DNA of 64,000 nucleotides from positions 186,001-250,000 of the forward strand of contig CAYNLK010000002.1 of NCBI GenBank assembly GCA_964398055.1. Reading direction: 5' to 3'. The notes under the pieces were generated by a model. That model was given only the letters and a program-made list of their open reading frames with translations. It was not told the DNA's origin and searched no databases. Position 1 is the stretch's first letter; the number at the start of each line of letters is the position of its first letter. Both the position numbers and the translations under genes were made by a program. Below, in pieces: positions 24,804-34,170 of this stretch. The stretch comes from CAYNLK01 sp964398055. Lineage in GTDB: Bacteria > Chloroflexota > Anaerolineae > 4572-78 > J111.

Positions 24804-25859
24804 CTATTGCATCAGCAATTTCTTGCGATACCGGGCATAGGTGGCGTAATCCACTTCTACCCGGCGATCGATGTAATCCTGGGTGGTTGAGGCCAGGTGT
24901 TGCTTCTGGACAATCGTGTCCGTCACTTTGATGGCAAATGCATCGCTGCCGGCGCCGGAGCCAAAGGAGACGCACAGGATTCTGTCGCCCGGTTTGGCGA
25001 TATCCAGGATGGCGGTCAACCCCAGCAAACTGGCCCCGGCATAGGTGTTGCCGACAACTGGCGCCAGTAAGCCGGTAACCCATTGCTCTTTGGTAAAGCC
25101 AAGTATGGCCGCGGCTCGTTCCGGGAATTTTTTGTTGGGCTGGTGCAGGACCACGTAGTCAAAATCTTTGGCCGTACGCCCCAGCTCACTCATCAACTGT
25201 TTGCCGGCCGAGGTGACGTGATGGAAATAAGCCGGCTCGCCGGTAAAACGCTGGCCGTGGCTGGGGTAATGGGCATACGGCCGTCGCCAAAAATCAGGCG
25301 TGTCGGTAACATAGGAGTAGCTGGCCTCAAAGATGGCCAGACTTTCGTCGGCTGGACCGATGATGAAAGCCGCGCCGCCAGCGGCGGCGGTATATTCCAG
25401 AGCATCACCGGGCCGACCCTGGGCCGTATCGGCGCCAATGCCTAATACGTAGTGGACCATCCCACTGGCCACAAAGCCGATGCCGGCCTGAATGGTTTCG
25501 GTGCCGGCCTTGCAGGCAAATTGCCAGTCGGCTGCTTCGGTGTGGGGCGTAGCCCCAATGGCCTCAGCGATGATTGTGCTGGTAGGTTTGACCGCATACG
25601 GATGGCTCTCGCTGCCCACCCAGACGGCCCCGATCTCCTGTGGGTTGATCTTAGCCCGGGCCAGGGCATTTCGGGCCGCCTCCAGGCCAATGGTCAGGGT
25701 GTCTTCGTCCAGACCGGGTACGGCTTTTTCCTTGATCGGGGTGCCATCTTCACCGCCTGACCAAACCCGGGCCACCTCAGTGGCGGGTAAACGATATCGG
25801 GGGATATAACTGCCATAACCGACAATTCCGATTTCTTGGGTCGGTTTCATGATTGGCAT
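24804..25859 (-). CDS. Archaeal-type hydroxymethylglutaryl-CoA synthase
   Basis: Adds acetyl-CoA to acetoacetyl-CoA to form HMG-CoA. 351 residues, the short archaeal/bacterial length. The catalytic Cys is in FACKAGTETIQAG (~residue 112), a Glu-containing WVGSESHPYAVKPTS segment precedes it, and the His is in VLHQPNKKFPERA. GGAG six bases before ATG. Part of a four-gene operon with HMG-CoA reductase, thiolase and DUF35. Confidence 0.92.
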   Translation of the reverse strand: MPIMKPTQEIGIVGYGSYIPRYRLPATEVARVWSGGEDGTPIKEKAVPGLDEDTLTIGLEAARNALARAKINPQEIGAVWVGSESHPYAVKPTSTIIAEAIGATPHTEAADWQFACKAGTETIQAGIGFVASGMVHYVLGIGADTAQGRPGDALEYTAAAGGAAFIIGPADESLAIFEASYSYVTDTPDFWRRPYAHYPSHGQRFTGEPAYFHHVTSAGKQLMSELGRTAKDFDYVVLHQPNKKFPERAAAILGFTKEQWVTGLLAPVVGNTYAGASLLGLTAILDIAKPGDRILCVSFGSGAGSDAFAIKVTDTIVQKQHLASTTQDYIDRRVEVDYATYARYRKKLLMQ

Positions 25860-25987
25860 ATTTCACTCCAAACAGTCGATTCCTTAACAAAAATGGCTAT
25901 TGTCTGTATTTTGTCTATATTTTGTCTAATTATATCACTACGCCTTAGTTTTGTCAATACTCTGCACAAAAATCCGGCTTACAAAAT

Positions 25988-27283
25988 TCATAAGGAGGTG
26001 CTTTTGCCTAATAACTCTCTGGCTCTATCTTCGCGAATAAGGCCCTCGGCTACCAGACGGTCCGCAATTTCTTGAACCTGAGCACCTTGAGCGCCGGCGG
26101 CCAGAGCCACCTGGCGGGCGTGCAGGCGCATATGTCCCTGCTGGATGCCTTCAGTGGCCAGGGCCCGAATAGCGGCCAGATTCTGGGCCAACCCCGCGGC
26201 GGCCATAATCTCGGCCAGAGTCCGGCCATCAGGCTGCCCCAAGATTTTGAGAGCTACTCGAGCCATAGGGTGGGCTTTAGTGGCGCCGCCCACCGTTCCC
26301 ACTGCCAGCGGCATCTCCAGGACACCTTTCAGATGGGTCGGTTCAGTTGATCCGTTAACGCTCACCAGCGACCAGTCACTCAGGCTGGTGTAGCGACCGT
26401 GGCGAGCCGCGTAGGCATGCGCGCCGGCTTCAATGGCCCGCCAATCATTGCCGGTGGCCACCGCGACCGCGTCGATACCATTCATGATGCCTTTGTTGTG
26501 GGTCGCCGCCCGGTAAGGGTCGGCCGCGGCAAAGGCCCAGGCTTCAAAGATCGATTGGGCCACAGCGCGGCCGGAAAACTCGCCTCTGGCCAGGACCTCA
26601 ACCGGGAGGCTACATTCGGCCCGGGCTATGCGCCGGTCGGCCAGGTTAGAGAGGATTCTCAGATTGACCCGCCCGCCGGTGAGCTGCTCGATCAACGGGG
26701 CGATGGTTTCGGCGGCGGTATTGACGGTGTTAGCGCCCATAGCATCCCGGGTATCGTACAACAGGTGGACAATCAACATCGGCCCGACCGGCGTCTCGGG
26801 CAAAGGCCGGCACTCAAGCCCCCTGGCCCCACCGCTGTATTTGCGGATAACCGGGTCGTGGTCGGCTTTGTAGAGCAGGTCAGCTTCCGCGGCCATTATT
26901 TTGGCGGCGGCTTCCTCCAGGTCGGTGAGATCCAAAACCTGGAGCTGGCCGATCATGACCGGCTCGGTGCTGCTGGTCTGAAATCCGCCGCCGGCGCGGG
27001 CCAGTTTGGCCGCATAACTGGCCCCGGCCACGATGCTAGGCTCTTCCACCGCCATTGGCACCACCACCTCGCGCCGGTTGATCAGGAAGTTGGTGGCCAG
27101 ACCAAGCGGCAGCACGTAACGCCCAACCACGTTTTCGATCATCACTTCGGCCTGCTCCGGCCTCAGACCGGCATCCAAAATCTCTAGCTCAGCCTCGGTT
27201 AAGCCGGCATAGTCGGCCAGTTGCTGTCGCCGTTCAGCTTGACTTAACTTGTAAAGACCGGTCAGGGGAGATGTATCGGTCAC
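25988..27283 (-). CDS. Hydroxymethylglutaryl-CoA reductase (class II-like)
   Basis: Reduces HMG-CoA to mevalonate. 431 residues. Catalytic residues expected for the family are present: Glu in ENVVGRYVLPLGLATNFL, Lys in ATHNKGIMNGID, Asp in VATGNDWRA, and the flap His in GIQQGHMRLHAR. No N-terminal membrane anchor, so it is soluble. GTG 27283 is chosen because AAGGAG lies eight bases upstream; the open frame extends 17 codons further. First gene of the operon. The remaining mevalonate genes are not in this window. Confidence 0.92.
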   Translation of the reverse strand: MTDTSPLTGLYKLSQAERRQQLADYAGLTEAELEILDAGLRPEQAEVMIENVVGRYVLPLGLATNFLINRREVVVPMAVEEPSIVAGASYAAKLARAGGGFQTSSTEPVMIGQLQVLDLTDLEEAAAKIMAAEADLLYKADHDPVIRKYSGGARGLECRPLPETPVGPMLIVHLLYDTRDAMGANTVNTAAETIAPLIEQLTGGRVNLRILSNLADRRIARAECSLPVEVLARGEFSGRAVAQSIFEAWAFAAADPYRAATHNKGIMNGIDAVAVATGNDWRAIEAGAHAYAARHGRYTSLSDWSLVSVNGSTEPTHLKGVLEMPLAVGTVGGATKAHPMARVALKILGQPDGRTLAEIMAAAGLAQNLAAIRALATEGIQQGHMRLHARQVALAAGAQGAQVQEIADRLVAEGLIREDRARELLGKSTSL

Positions 27284-27365
27284 TTGGAATACTCCTTGTA
27301 TCGTGAAGCGCTGGCGGGTTGCAAAACCCACCAAGTCTGGATTATGCAGATCAGGTCAAGGCAAC

Positions 27366-27395
27366 AAAAAGAGTCCTCGAATGTGAGGACCCTCT
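27366..27395 (-). terminator. Intrinsic terminator/attenuator on the minus strand before HMG-CoA reductase
   Basis: Read on the minus strand, AGAGGGTCCTC pairs with GAGGACTCT around a six-base loop and is followed by TTTTTG. It lies downstream of secDF and 83 bases upstream of the reductase start, so it either ends secDF transcripts or attenuates the mevalonate operon. Confidence 0.7.
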
Positions 27396-27430
27396 CCCTT
27401 ACCACTCCGCTGGCTATTGTAGCACAGAGA

Positions 27431-27460
27431 AGCTATCAAAAGCTATCAAAAGCTATCAAG
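27431..27460. repeat. Tandem 10-bp repeat, three copies
   Basis: AGCTATCAAA three times (last copy ends in G) in the gap between secDF and HMG-CoA reductase. Short direct repeat array; no function can be assigned. Confidence 0.75.
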
Positions 27461-27506
27461 TGCCTTATCAATCAAGTTTTGTCATTGTTCAAGTAGTTTG
27501 AACCGG

Positions 27507-29963
27507 TTAACTGTGGGCTGTTGCTTGTTTGCTGCCGGCCCGGCCGGTCAAGCGACGGAAGAAGCTGCCGATTTCACCGGCCTGCCAGGAAACCAGCACC
27601 GGGATGGCGTTGAAGATGGAGGAGTAAGTGCCGGTAATGATCCCCACTAAAATGATGGCCACAAATTGGCGGACTGTGGTGCCGCCAAAGAGCAGGATAG
27701 CCACCACCACAAAGATGGTGCTGAGCGAGGTATTGAGGCTGCGGGTCATTGTTTCCAGAATACTCCGGTTGGCGACCACCGCAAAAGGTTCGGTGCGCCA
27801 GCGGGGCAAGTTTTCACGCAGCCGGTCAAATACAATAATCGTGTCGTGGACTGAGTAGCCGATGACGGTCAGGATGGCCGTTAAGAACAGGGCGTCTACT
27901 TCCCAGCCCAGGAGTACGCCGGCGATGGCAAAGAAGCCGGCCGAAACCAGAATGTCGTGGACCATGGCGACGACGGCGGCCACCCCATAACGCAAGGCAT
28001 TGCTGACCGAACGGAAGGCAAACACCAGGAAGAGCAGAATGGCCAGCGCCGCAGCCGCCACGGCGTAGGTACCGGCTCTGGTTACCTCGGCCCCAATGGT
28101 TGGCCCCACCGAGTCAAAGCGGAGTTCCTGAAATTCACCAAGTTGGGCTTTCATTTGATTCTGTACGGCCGCCTTGGCTTCATCACTCAAGAACTTGGAG
28201 CGAATCAGGATAGTCTCCTGGCCTAACTGCTCCGAGGTGGTGACGATGGTGTCTTTATAATCGAGGCCGTCATAGCTGAAATTGTTGAAGATCGGGCGGA
28301 CCTCGGTTGGACGAACGGATTCGGTAAATTGCAGTTCCATCAGCGATCCGCCCGCAAAGTCGATACTGGGTTTGAGAGGGGTGCCCACCTGGACAGTGGA
28401 AATGATCATCGCAACGATACCGGCCACAATGGTAAGGGCCGAAAAGGCATAGTACCATTTGCGTTTACCGACAATATCAAACCAGCCAATAGCCCATTTG
28501 GGCACAGGTCGAACTTCTGGCGAGAGGTCTACCCCCAGCAGCAGTCGATTACTTTTCAGGTTTTCGCCGGCCAGGCCAACCATGAAGCGAATGAAGACCC
28601 GGGTGATGGTCACTGCCGTAAAGATATTGGTGACCACGCCGAGGGCCAACGTTACCGCAAAGCCCTTGACCACGCTGGCCCCAAAATTTGAGCCAAACCA
28701 GAACAGGATAGCGCAGGTGATGAGAGTACTGATGGCCGAATCGCGAATGGATGGCCAGGCTCGGCTGAAGCCCAATTCCATCGAGAGTTTGAGATTCCGC
28801 CCGGCCCGCAGCTCTTCTTTCATGCGTTCAAAGACCAAAATATTGGCGTCGACGGCCATGCCCAGCGATAGGATAAAACCGGTGATCGCCGGCAAGGTCA
28901 GCGTAACCGGGATGATTTGGTACAGGGCGAAGTTTAGCAGGCCGTACACCACCATAGATAGGGCGGCCATAAAACCGGGCAGGCGATAGTAAACCACCAT
29001 AAACAGCAAAACCACGATCAGGCCAATAGTCCCGGCCCGAATGCTCTTCTGAACCGAGTCCTGGCCCAACGTTGGCCCAACGGAACGGCTCTCAACCACT
29101 TTGAGGGGTATCGGCAGCGCGCCGTAGCGCAACTGGATGGCCAGGGCCTGCCCCTCCTCCAAACTGGCATTGCCCAGAGAGATGGTGCCGCTGGTGTCGA
29201 TTCTGGCGTTGACCGTGGGGCAAGAGATCACCTTTTTATCCAACACAATGCACAGAAAATTGCCAATGTTCGCCCCGGTATACTGGCCAAACTTTTGGCC
29301 GCCCTCCGATTTCAAGCTGAAATTGATTTCAACCACCCGGCGGTCCGGGTTGAGGCCGGCGTTGCTCACCTGGTCCAAATCCCGACCGGTGATAATCGTT
29401 TCATAGACCTGGTCGGACGGCGCTATCATCGTTTCGGCCGCGCCTTGGGTGACACTGGTTTCGGGGCCACCCAGGGAAGTGGTGATTATGGTTCCATCAG
29501 GAATAGGCGTACGGCCGGCGTCCACAAATTCCAGTAAACCGGTTTCCCGAATGGTGCTGATCGCCAATTCAGGGTCAGAGATGCCCGGCAGTTCCACAAT
29601 CATCCGGTTGGCGCCTTGCAACTGAACTAACGGCTCCGTTACACCCAGGCCATTGACCCGGTTATCGACGATAATTCGGGCTGCCTCCATCGCCCCGGAC
29701 GTTAATTCCTGCTCTTCCGGCAGATCGGCTTCCAATACAACCTGTAGCCCACCCTGCAAGTCTAAACCCTGGTGAATCTTGATACTGCGCTGCTGGTCTC
29801 CCTGCCAGACCAGTAGGGCGGCCCACCACGGTACGGCTTCGCCGGCGGCCGCCGTTTCGGTTCTGGGCGGAAATGTGTATTCCACGGCTGTGGTATTAAT
29901 CCAGATCAGGAGGGCGGTCAGGAGGATAATCAAAATTAAAGAGATGATGTTACGTCGATCCAT
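27507..29963 (-). CDS. secDF: Fused protein translocase subunit SecDF
   Basis: 818-residue fusion of SecD and SecF, which use the proton gradient to help complete Sec export. The SecD half has GLDLQGGLQVVLEAD (~70), a large extracytoplasmic domain and TM4-6 with SLGMAVDANILVFERMKEEL. The SecF half begins near residue 480 (KRKWYYAFSALTIVAG) and has IDFAGGSLMELQF and the YSVHDTIIVFDRLRENL motif. Twelve TM helices are expected. The 5' neighbour on the same strand is lgt, so membrane biogenesis genes are grouped. Confidence 0.95.
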   Translation of the reverse strand: MDRRNIISLILIILLTALLIWINTTAVEYTFPPRTETAAAGEAVPWWAALLVWQGDQQRSIKIHQGLDLQGGLQVVLEADLPEEQELTSGAMEAARIIVDNRVNGLGVTEPLVQLQGANRMIVELPGISDPELAISTIRETGLLEFVDAGRTPIPDGTIITTSLGGPETSVTQGAAETMIAPSDQVYETIITGRDLDQVSNAGLNPDRRVVEINFSLKSEGGQKFGQYTGANIGNFLCIVLDKKVISCPTVNARIDTSGTISLGNASLEEGQALAIQLRYGALPIPLKVVESRSVGPTLGQDSVQKSIRAGTIGLIVVLLFMVVYYRLPGFMAALSMVVYGLLNFALYQIIPVTLTLPAITGFILSLGMAVDANILVFERMKEELRAGRNLKLSMELGFSRAWPSIRDSAISTLITCAILFWFGSNFGASVVKGFAVTLALGVVTNIFTAVTITRVFIRFMVGLAGENLKSNRLLLGVDLSPEVRPVPKWAIGWFDIVGKRKWYYAFSALTIVAGIVAMIISTVQVGTPLKPSIDFAGGSLMELQFTESVRPTEVRPIFNNFSYDGLDYKDTIVTTSEQLGQETILIRSKFLSDEAKAAVQNQMKAQLGEFQELRFDSVGPTIGAEVTRAGTYAVAAAALAILLFLVFAFRSVSNALRYGVAAVVAMVHDILVSAGFFAIAGVLLGWEVDALFLTAILTVIGYSVHDTIIVFDRLRENLPRWRTEPFAVVANRSILETMTRSLNTSLSTIFVVVAILLFGGTTVRQFVAIILVGIITGTYSSIFNAIPVLVSWQAGEIGSFFRRLTGRAGSKQATAHS

Positions 29964-30031
29964 CGGTAAATTTGCGCCTCAATTCAACAAAATTTTACAA
30001 AAGATTAGTATAGCACACATTAGATATTGCC

Positions 30032-30066
30032 AAAAGAATCCCCTGACCCAATGGGTGAGCCAGGGG
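30032..30066 (-). terminator. Intrinsic terminator downstream of lgt
   Basis: On the minus strand CCCCTGGCTCACCCATTGGG folds back onto CAGGGG, followed by ATTCTTTT. It fits the end of the lgt transcript; secDF would then need its own promoter. Confidence 0.6.
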
Positions 30067-30151
30067 CAATTTTAGCAAAAATATGGCCACAAGTGCATCT
30101 TTGGCCGCGCGCCTATGCCTCAGCCGGGGTGAGGCGGAGCGGCATACTCGA

Positions 30152-31081
30152 TCATCGTCTGGCCGGGCGGCGGCGTTTGGGTTGGCTGGCAGGATGGGTT
30201 TCCGGCCTGGTCATCAGATTAGGGCTGCGGCGGCGGTAGAACATCAGGCCGGCGGCAACCAGAATTAGAATGATGCTGACAATCTGGGCGGTCGGAATCC
30301 CACCCAGGGTCCAGGCATCGGGCCGCAGCGACTCGATGAGCAGCCGGCCGAGGGGGTACCAGATCAAATAGAGCGACAGGATGTCGCCATCGTATAGCTT
30401 GCTGGCATATTTGCGGCCCAACCAGATCAACAAGGCAAAACCGATCAGATTCCAGATAGACTCGTACAGGAAAACCGGATGAAAGGTGGTGGTTTCCAGG
30501 GGATAAAGGGTGAAATCATCAAAGGGTGGAATACGCTGGTTAGGGTTATTGATGATGATGCCCCAGGGCAAGTTGGTTGTGGGACCATATAATTCCTGAT
30601 TGAAGTAATTCCCCCAACGGCCAATGGCTTGAGCCAGCAGCATTCCCGGCGCAAGGATATCCAGCCAGCGCCACACGTTCAATTTGTGGCGGTAACAATA
30701 GATCAAAACGGCCAGGATGCCGCCAAGGATGGCCCCAAAAATACCAATGCCGCCTTCCCAAATCAATAACGCGGTGGGGAAAGGGATGGCCACGTTAAAC
30801 AGGGTCAGGGTGGTAAGGGGCTGCTCGATGAAGTAGTAAGTGAAACCCCGGCTGGCTCCGCTGGGGGAAGAGAGGACGTGGTACAGCCGGGCCCCCAGAA
30901 TGCCCAGAATCAACGTCCAGATGACCAGGTTCCAAACATGTTCGGGGTCCTCGCGACGCCGTTTGGCCTCGAGGGTAGCGATGTAAGCTGCGGCCAGCAC
31001 ACCGATCACGATCAGCAGGCCGTACCAGCGAATCACAAAAGGGCCAATTTGAAACAAAATGGGGTCAGTCGGTGACGGCAT
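30152..31081 (-). CDS. lgt: Prolipoprotein diacylglyceryl transferase
   Basis: Transfers diacylglycerol to the lipobox Cys of prelipoproteins. 309 residues, seven TM helices, with the family signature GRWGNYFNQELYG (~residues 155-167) and the N-terminal RWYGLLIVIG segment. GAGGAGA just before ATG. The C-terminal ~40 residues are basic and cytoplasmic (RRRSP...KRRRPARR). This enzyme would act on the lipoproteins encoded at 5081 and 58280. Confidence 0.95.
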   Translation of the reverse strand: MPSPTDPILFQIGPFVIRWYGLLIVIGVLAAAYIATLEAKRRREDPEHVWNLVIWTLILGILGARLYHVLSSPSGASRGFTYYFIEQPLTTLTLFNVAIPFPTALLIWEGGIGIFGAILGGILAVLIYCYRHKLNVWRWLDILAPGMLLAQAIGRWGNYFNQELYGPTTNLPWGIIINNPNQRIPPFDDFTLYPLETTTFHPVFLYESIWNLIGFALLIWLGRKYASKLYDGDILSLYLIWYPLGRLLIESLRPDAWTLGGIPTAQIVSIILILVAAGLMFYRRRSPNLMTRPETHPASQPKRRRPARR

Positions 31082-31203
31082 ATCTTCTCCTCAATAATGG
31101 TTAAGTGGTGTCGGTATTATAGCCTGGCGGCAATGAGACACGATCAGATCGATTGTACTCCACCTGAGGGTAAAACACAAGTAAAAATAAGGCGATAGTA
31201 CAC

Positions 31204-31243
31204 TTCAAACCCGCAGAAAATATGGTATAATTAAACCATATTT
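31204..31243 (+). promoter_or_regulatory. Promoter with an overlapping operator-like palindrome
   Basis: TTCAAA (31204-31209), 16-bp spacer, TATAAT (31226-31231). A perfect 9-bp inverted repeat AAATATGGT (31218-31226)/ACCATATTT (31235-31243) brackets the -10 box. A dimeric repressor bound here would block the promoter. The gene starts at 31268. Confidence 0.6.
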
Positions 31244-31267
31244 GCTCTATTCCCAAACCACAGGTAG

Positions 31268-33328
31268 ATGACCAATTTAAACGGATTACAAAAATACAAT
31301 ATTTTTGAGAGTTTTGCGGCTGGTTGGCAGAACACGTTGGGTACACCCCTGTTACTATTTACGGCCAGCGGTGAATTGATTGCCAGCTCTAGCCAGGTCT
31401 CGCACAATAATTGGCCCGAAATATTTAACCTTGTCTCGCCCGCCGAACCGACGGTGTTGACCTATCTCAACCAAACGGTGGTAACCGTTCCCCTTATTCA
31501 AAACAACCTCCTAAGCGGATATCTGCTGGCCCTTGGAGCCAGAGCCCAGGACGCTACCTTGCTGGTTTGGGGCGCCGAAACCATGATATCCCGCCTGGTT
31601 GACGAAGAAGCGCTCCAGGATATGACCGACGAACTCATCGGGGCCTGGAATCAGCTAGAGTTGATCTATCGGGTTACCCAAGACCTGAGCCTGACCACCG
31701 ACCTGTTGGCTGTGTTGCAGTCGATTTTGCAGGAGATCAAAAAGGTGGTTCATACCGAAGATGCCTTCATCCTGCTGGAACGGCCCAATAGTTTGGATTG
31801 CGTCACCTCCGCTGAAGATATAACGGAATGTTTTTACAGCCCAACCTTGCTGGATAATCTCATCCAGGCCGACCACATTATGCTGTGTGAAAGCACGGCG
31901 GCGTGTCGGACCATCTGGCCTGAAGTCCCCGATTTTGTGGAAACTATGTTAGCCACAGAACTGCCGGTTGAGGAAAACGTGCGGGCAGTCTTGGGCTTAA
32001 TCAACAAAATCAATAAGAATTTTACGGCTGGCGACACAAAGCTATTAACTGCCCTGGCCCAACAAGTCGGCACAATCGTTAAGAATGTTCTGCTCCACCA
32101 AAATGTCGTCAATGAAGAGCGGTTGAGCCGGGAATTGGAGATTGCCGCTGAAATCCAGAAGAGTTTGCTGCCAACCAAACTGCCTCAAGTCGGCGGTCTG
32201 GCCATTGCGGTTTCTTCTATTCCGGCTTCAGAAGTGGGGGGAGATTTCTATGACTTTGTGACCGTTGATGAGCGGCATCTTACCCTGATCATCGGCGATG
32301 TTGCCGGCAAGGGTATTCCGGCGGCCATGCTCACTTCTGTTACCCGGACTATGTTGCGGGTTGAAGCCATGCGCGGTGAGCCTCCTCATCGGATTATTCA
32401 ACAGGCTAACAATGTTTTGTATCAGGATCTGAGCCGGGCCGACTCTTTTGTGACCGTTTTTGTGGCGACTATTGATACCTATGCCGGCACCCTCAGCTAT
32501 GCCAGCGCCGGCCACATGCCGGCGATTTTGTGGCGGTCCGAGAGCCGCACGGTTGAACTTTTGAAGGCAACCTCACCTCCCATCGGTATCCTTGGTCAAA
32601 CCGGCGAGATTTCTAACACCTTAACCATCAACAATGGCGATACTATTGTGTTCTATACCGATGGGATTACTGAGGCTCAATCTCCCAATGGCGACTTTTT
32701 TGGCGTCAATCGGTTACTTTATATTATTCAATCAAGGGCGAATGAACCCCCCGAACTCTTGCAGCAATACATTCAAGCCGAAATTGCCGGCTTCCGGCGG
32801 GACTCGTTAAGCCGGGATGATGCCACTTTGTTGATTATTAAGATGCTGCCTCAGGCAGAAGCGGCTCTGCCGAAAGATATTTCAACTGTGGTCAGCACCA
32901 CCGAGTTTTGCTATCCGGCCGATATTCAGTATCTAACCAATATTTCACAAGAAATTATTACTACCTGCCGTCAACTTCCAACCCTGGTTACCGGCCCCAA
33001 TGCTGATGACTTCATTTATCTGCTGGAACTGGCCATCTCAGAAATTTGCACCAACATCATCAAGCACGCCTACAGCCATAGCCAGGGTGAAATAACCGGC
33101 TGCATCACCTTGCTGAATAATGGCGTCCAACTGGATTTTTATGACCAGGGCCGAAGTTTTGATCCCAATACCGTGCCGCAGCCTAAAGCGAACCCTCACG
33201 AACTGGTCGAAGGTGGTTACGGCTTACACATTGTGCGCCAAATTATTGATGTGGTCTCTTACGAGCATGATCCTGAATTGGGTAACCATTGGCATTTGAT
33301 CAAATTCCTGCCGCCATCTTCAGCCTGA
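31268..33328 (+). CDS. PP2C (SpoIIE/RsbU-type) phosphatase with GAF-like sensor and HATPase (RsbW-like) domain
   Basis: 686 residues. The N-terminal ~120 are a sensor of unknown type; ~125-275 is GAF-like (LLAVLQSILQEIKKVVHTED onward). Residues ~295-520 are an RsbU-type phosphatase: EIQKSLLPTKLP, GGDFYDFV, GDVAGKGIPAAML and FYTDGITEAQ with metal-binding Asp residues. Residues ~545-680 are an anti-sigma-type histidine-kinase-like ATPase (LAISEICTNIIKHAY N-box, GGYGLHIVRQ G-box). Both antagonistic activities of a partner-switching circuit are thus in one protein. The genes directly after it encode two STAS proteins and a receiver, its probable partners. Confidence 0.9.
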   Translation: MTNLNGLQKYNIFESFAAGWQNTLGTPLLLFTASGELIASSSQVSHNNWPEIFNLVSPAEPTVLTYLNQTVVTVPLIQNNLLSGYLLALGARAQDATLLVWGAETMISRLVDEEALQDMTDELIGAWNQLELIYRVTQDLSLTTDLLAVLQSILQEIKKVVHTEDAFILLERPNSLDCVTSAEDITECFYSPTLLDNLIQADHIMLCESTAACRTIWPEVPDFVETMLATELPVEENVRAVLGLINKINKNFTAGDTKLLTALAQQVGTIVKNVLLHQNVVNEERLSRELEIAAEIQKSLLPTKLPQVGGLAIAVSSIPASEVGGDFYDFVTVDERHLTLIIGDVAGKGIPAAMLTSVTRTMLRVEAMRGEPPHRIIQQANNVLYQDLSRADSFVTVFVATIDTYAGTLSYASAGHMPAILWRSESRTVELLKATSPPIGILGQTGEISNTLTINNGDTIVFYTDGITEAQSPNGDFFGVNRLLYIIQSRANEPPELLQQYIQAEIAGFRRDSLSRDDATLLIIKMLPQAEAALPKDISTVVSTTEFCYPADIQYLTNISQEIITTCRQLPTLVTGPNADDFIYLLELAISEICTNIIKHAYSHSQGEITGCITLLNNGVQLDFYDQGRSFDPNTVPQPKANPHELVEGGYGLHIVRQIIDVVSYEHDPELGNHWHLIKFLPPSSA

Positions 33329-33402
33329 TCAAACCTCGCCTGAGTGTCTCTCAAGAAATTGCGTCTTAGTTCTTTCATAGTTAAAATAGGTTAATCAGGA
33401 TT

Positions 33403-33432
33403 TTGGGGATTCACCTCTTTTCATTGTATAAT
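33403..33432 (+). promoter_or_regulatory. Candidate promoter of the STAS/receiver genes
   Basis: TTGGGG (33403-33408), 18-bp spacer, TATAAT (33427-33432), 31 bases before the first STAS start. The -10 is perfect and the -35 only fair. Confidence 0.5.
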
Positions 33433-33463
33433 TCCTGGAATTAATCACATCTGGAGGAAATGC

Positions 33464-33808
33464 ATGGACATCTCTAGTAAATCGGTATCTCCCAAAGTGA
33501 GTATTGTGTCGCTAAACGGAGCGCTGAATGCCCGGTCGGCCGAAGAGGCAAAACAAAAATTTAGAGACTTGGTGGAGCAGGGGGTTACTCAAGTCATTGT
33601 GAACCTCGAAGACGTCCCTTTTATTGACAGCTCCGGCCTGGCGGCTCTGGTTTCCGGCTTGAAAACCTTAGGTGGTGAAGCGGCTAATCTCAAATTGGCT
33701 GCCCCCCAATCTCAGGCTCGGCTGCTGTTTGAATTAACGATGTTCGATCGGGTCTTTGAAATTCATAACAGCGTCGACGAAGCCTTGAACAGCCTTGAGC
33801 AGGCTTAA
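33464..33808 (+). CDS. Anti-sigma factor antagonist, STAS domain (SpoIIAA/RsbV-like)
   Basis: 114-residue single STAS domain. The phosphorylatable serine lies in VPFIDSSGLAALVSGL (~residues 52-67), as in SpoIIAA. In partner switching the dephosphorylated form sequesters the kinase-type anti-sigma factor. GGAGG nine bases before ATG. It is followed closely by a second STAS gene. Confidence 0.92.
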   Translation: MDISSKSVSPKVSIVSLNGALNARSAEEAKQKFRDLVEQGVTQVIVNLEDVPFIDSSGLAALVSGLKTLGGEAANLKLAAPQSQARLLFELTMFDRVFEIHNSVDEALNSLEQA

Positions 33809-33821
33809 TGACTGAAGTCCA

Positions 33822-34160
33822 ATGGATATTTCTTGTCAGACGCTCGAGCGTGATATTGTCCTCATCCGTCTGAATGGTCGCCTCGATGCCAGGACTAGCC
33901 CTGGCTTGAAGAGCACGTTACAGTCATTGTTAGAAAAAGGGCATCATCGGCTCATCGTCGATCTGGCAGAGGTGCCCTTTATTGATAGTTCCGGCCTGGT
34001 GGCTTTGGTATCCGGTTTACGTTTGGCCCAGGAAAACCAGGGTGAAATCTCGTTGAGTGGGATCAAGCCTCAGGCTCAGGCGGTTTTCCGTTTAACCAGG
34101 CTGGATCGAATCTTTCCCATCCATCCTACCTTTGATGATGCCAGGCGCAGCCTGATTTAA
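33822..34160 (+). CDS. Anti-sigma factor antagonist, second STAS domain protein
   Basis: 112 residues, paralogue of the preceding protein with the same VPFIDSSGLVALVSGL phosphorylation segment but a divergent C-terminus. Thirteen bases separate it from the first STAS gene. Two antagonists for one phosphatase/kinase suggest alternative partners or graded output. Confidence 0.9.
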   Translation: MDISCQTLERDIVLIRLNGRLDARTSPGLKSTLQSLLEKGHHRLIVDLAEVPFIDSSGLVALVSGLRLAQENQGEISLSGIKPQAQAVFRLTRLDRIFPIHPTFDDARRSLI

Positions 34161-34170
34161 CTCCTCCAGT

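Noticed and set aside
26399..27187. 262-codon open frame on the + strand
   Set aside because: Antisense to HMG-CoA reductase, whose catalytic residues are all present; composition-driven open frame without ribosome site.
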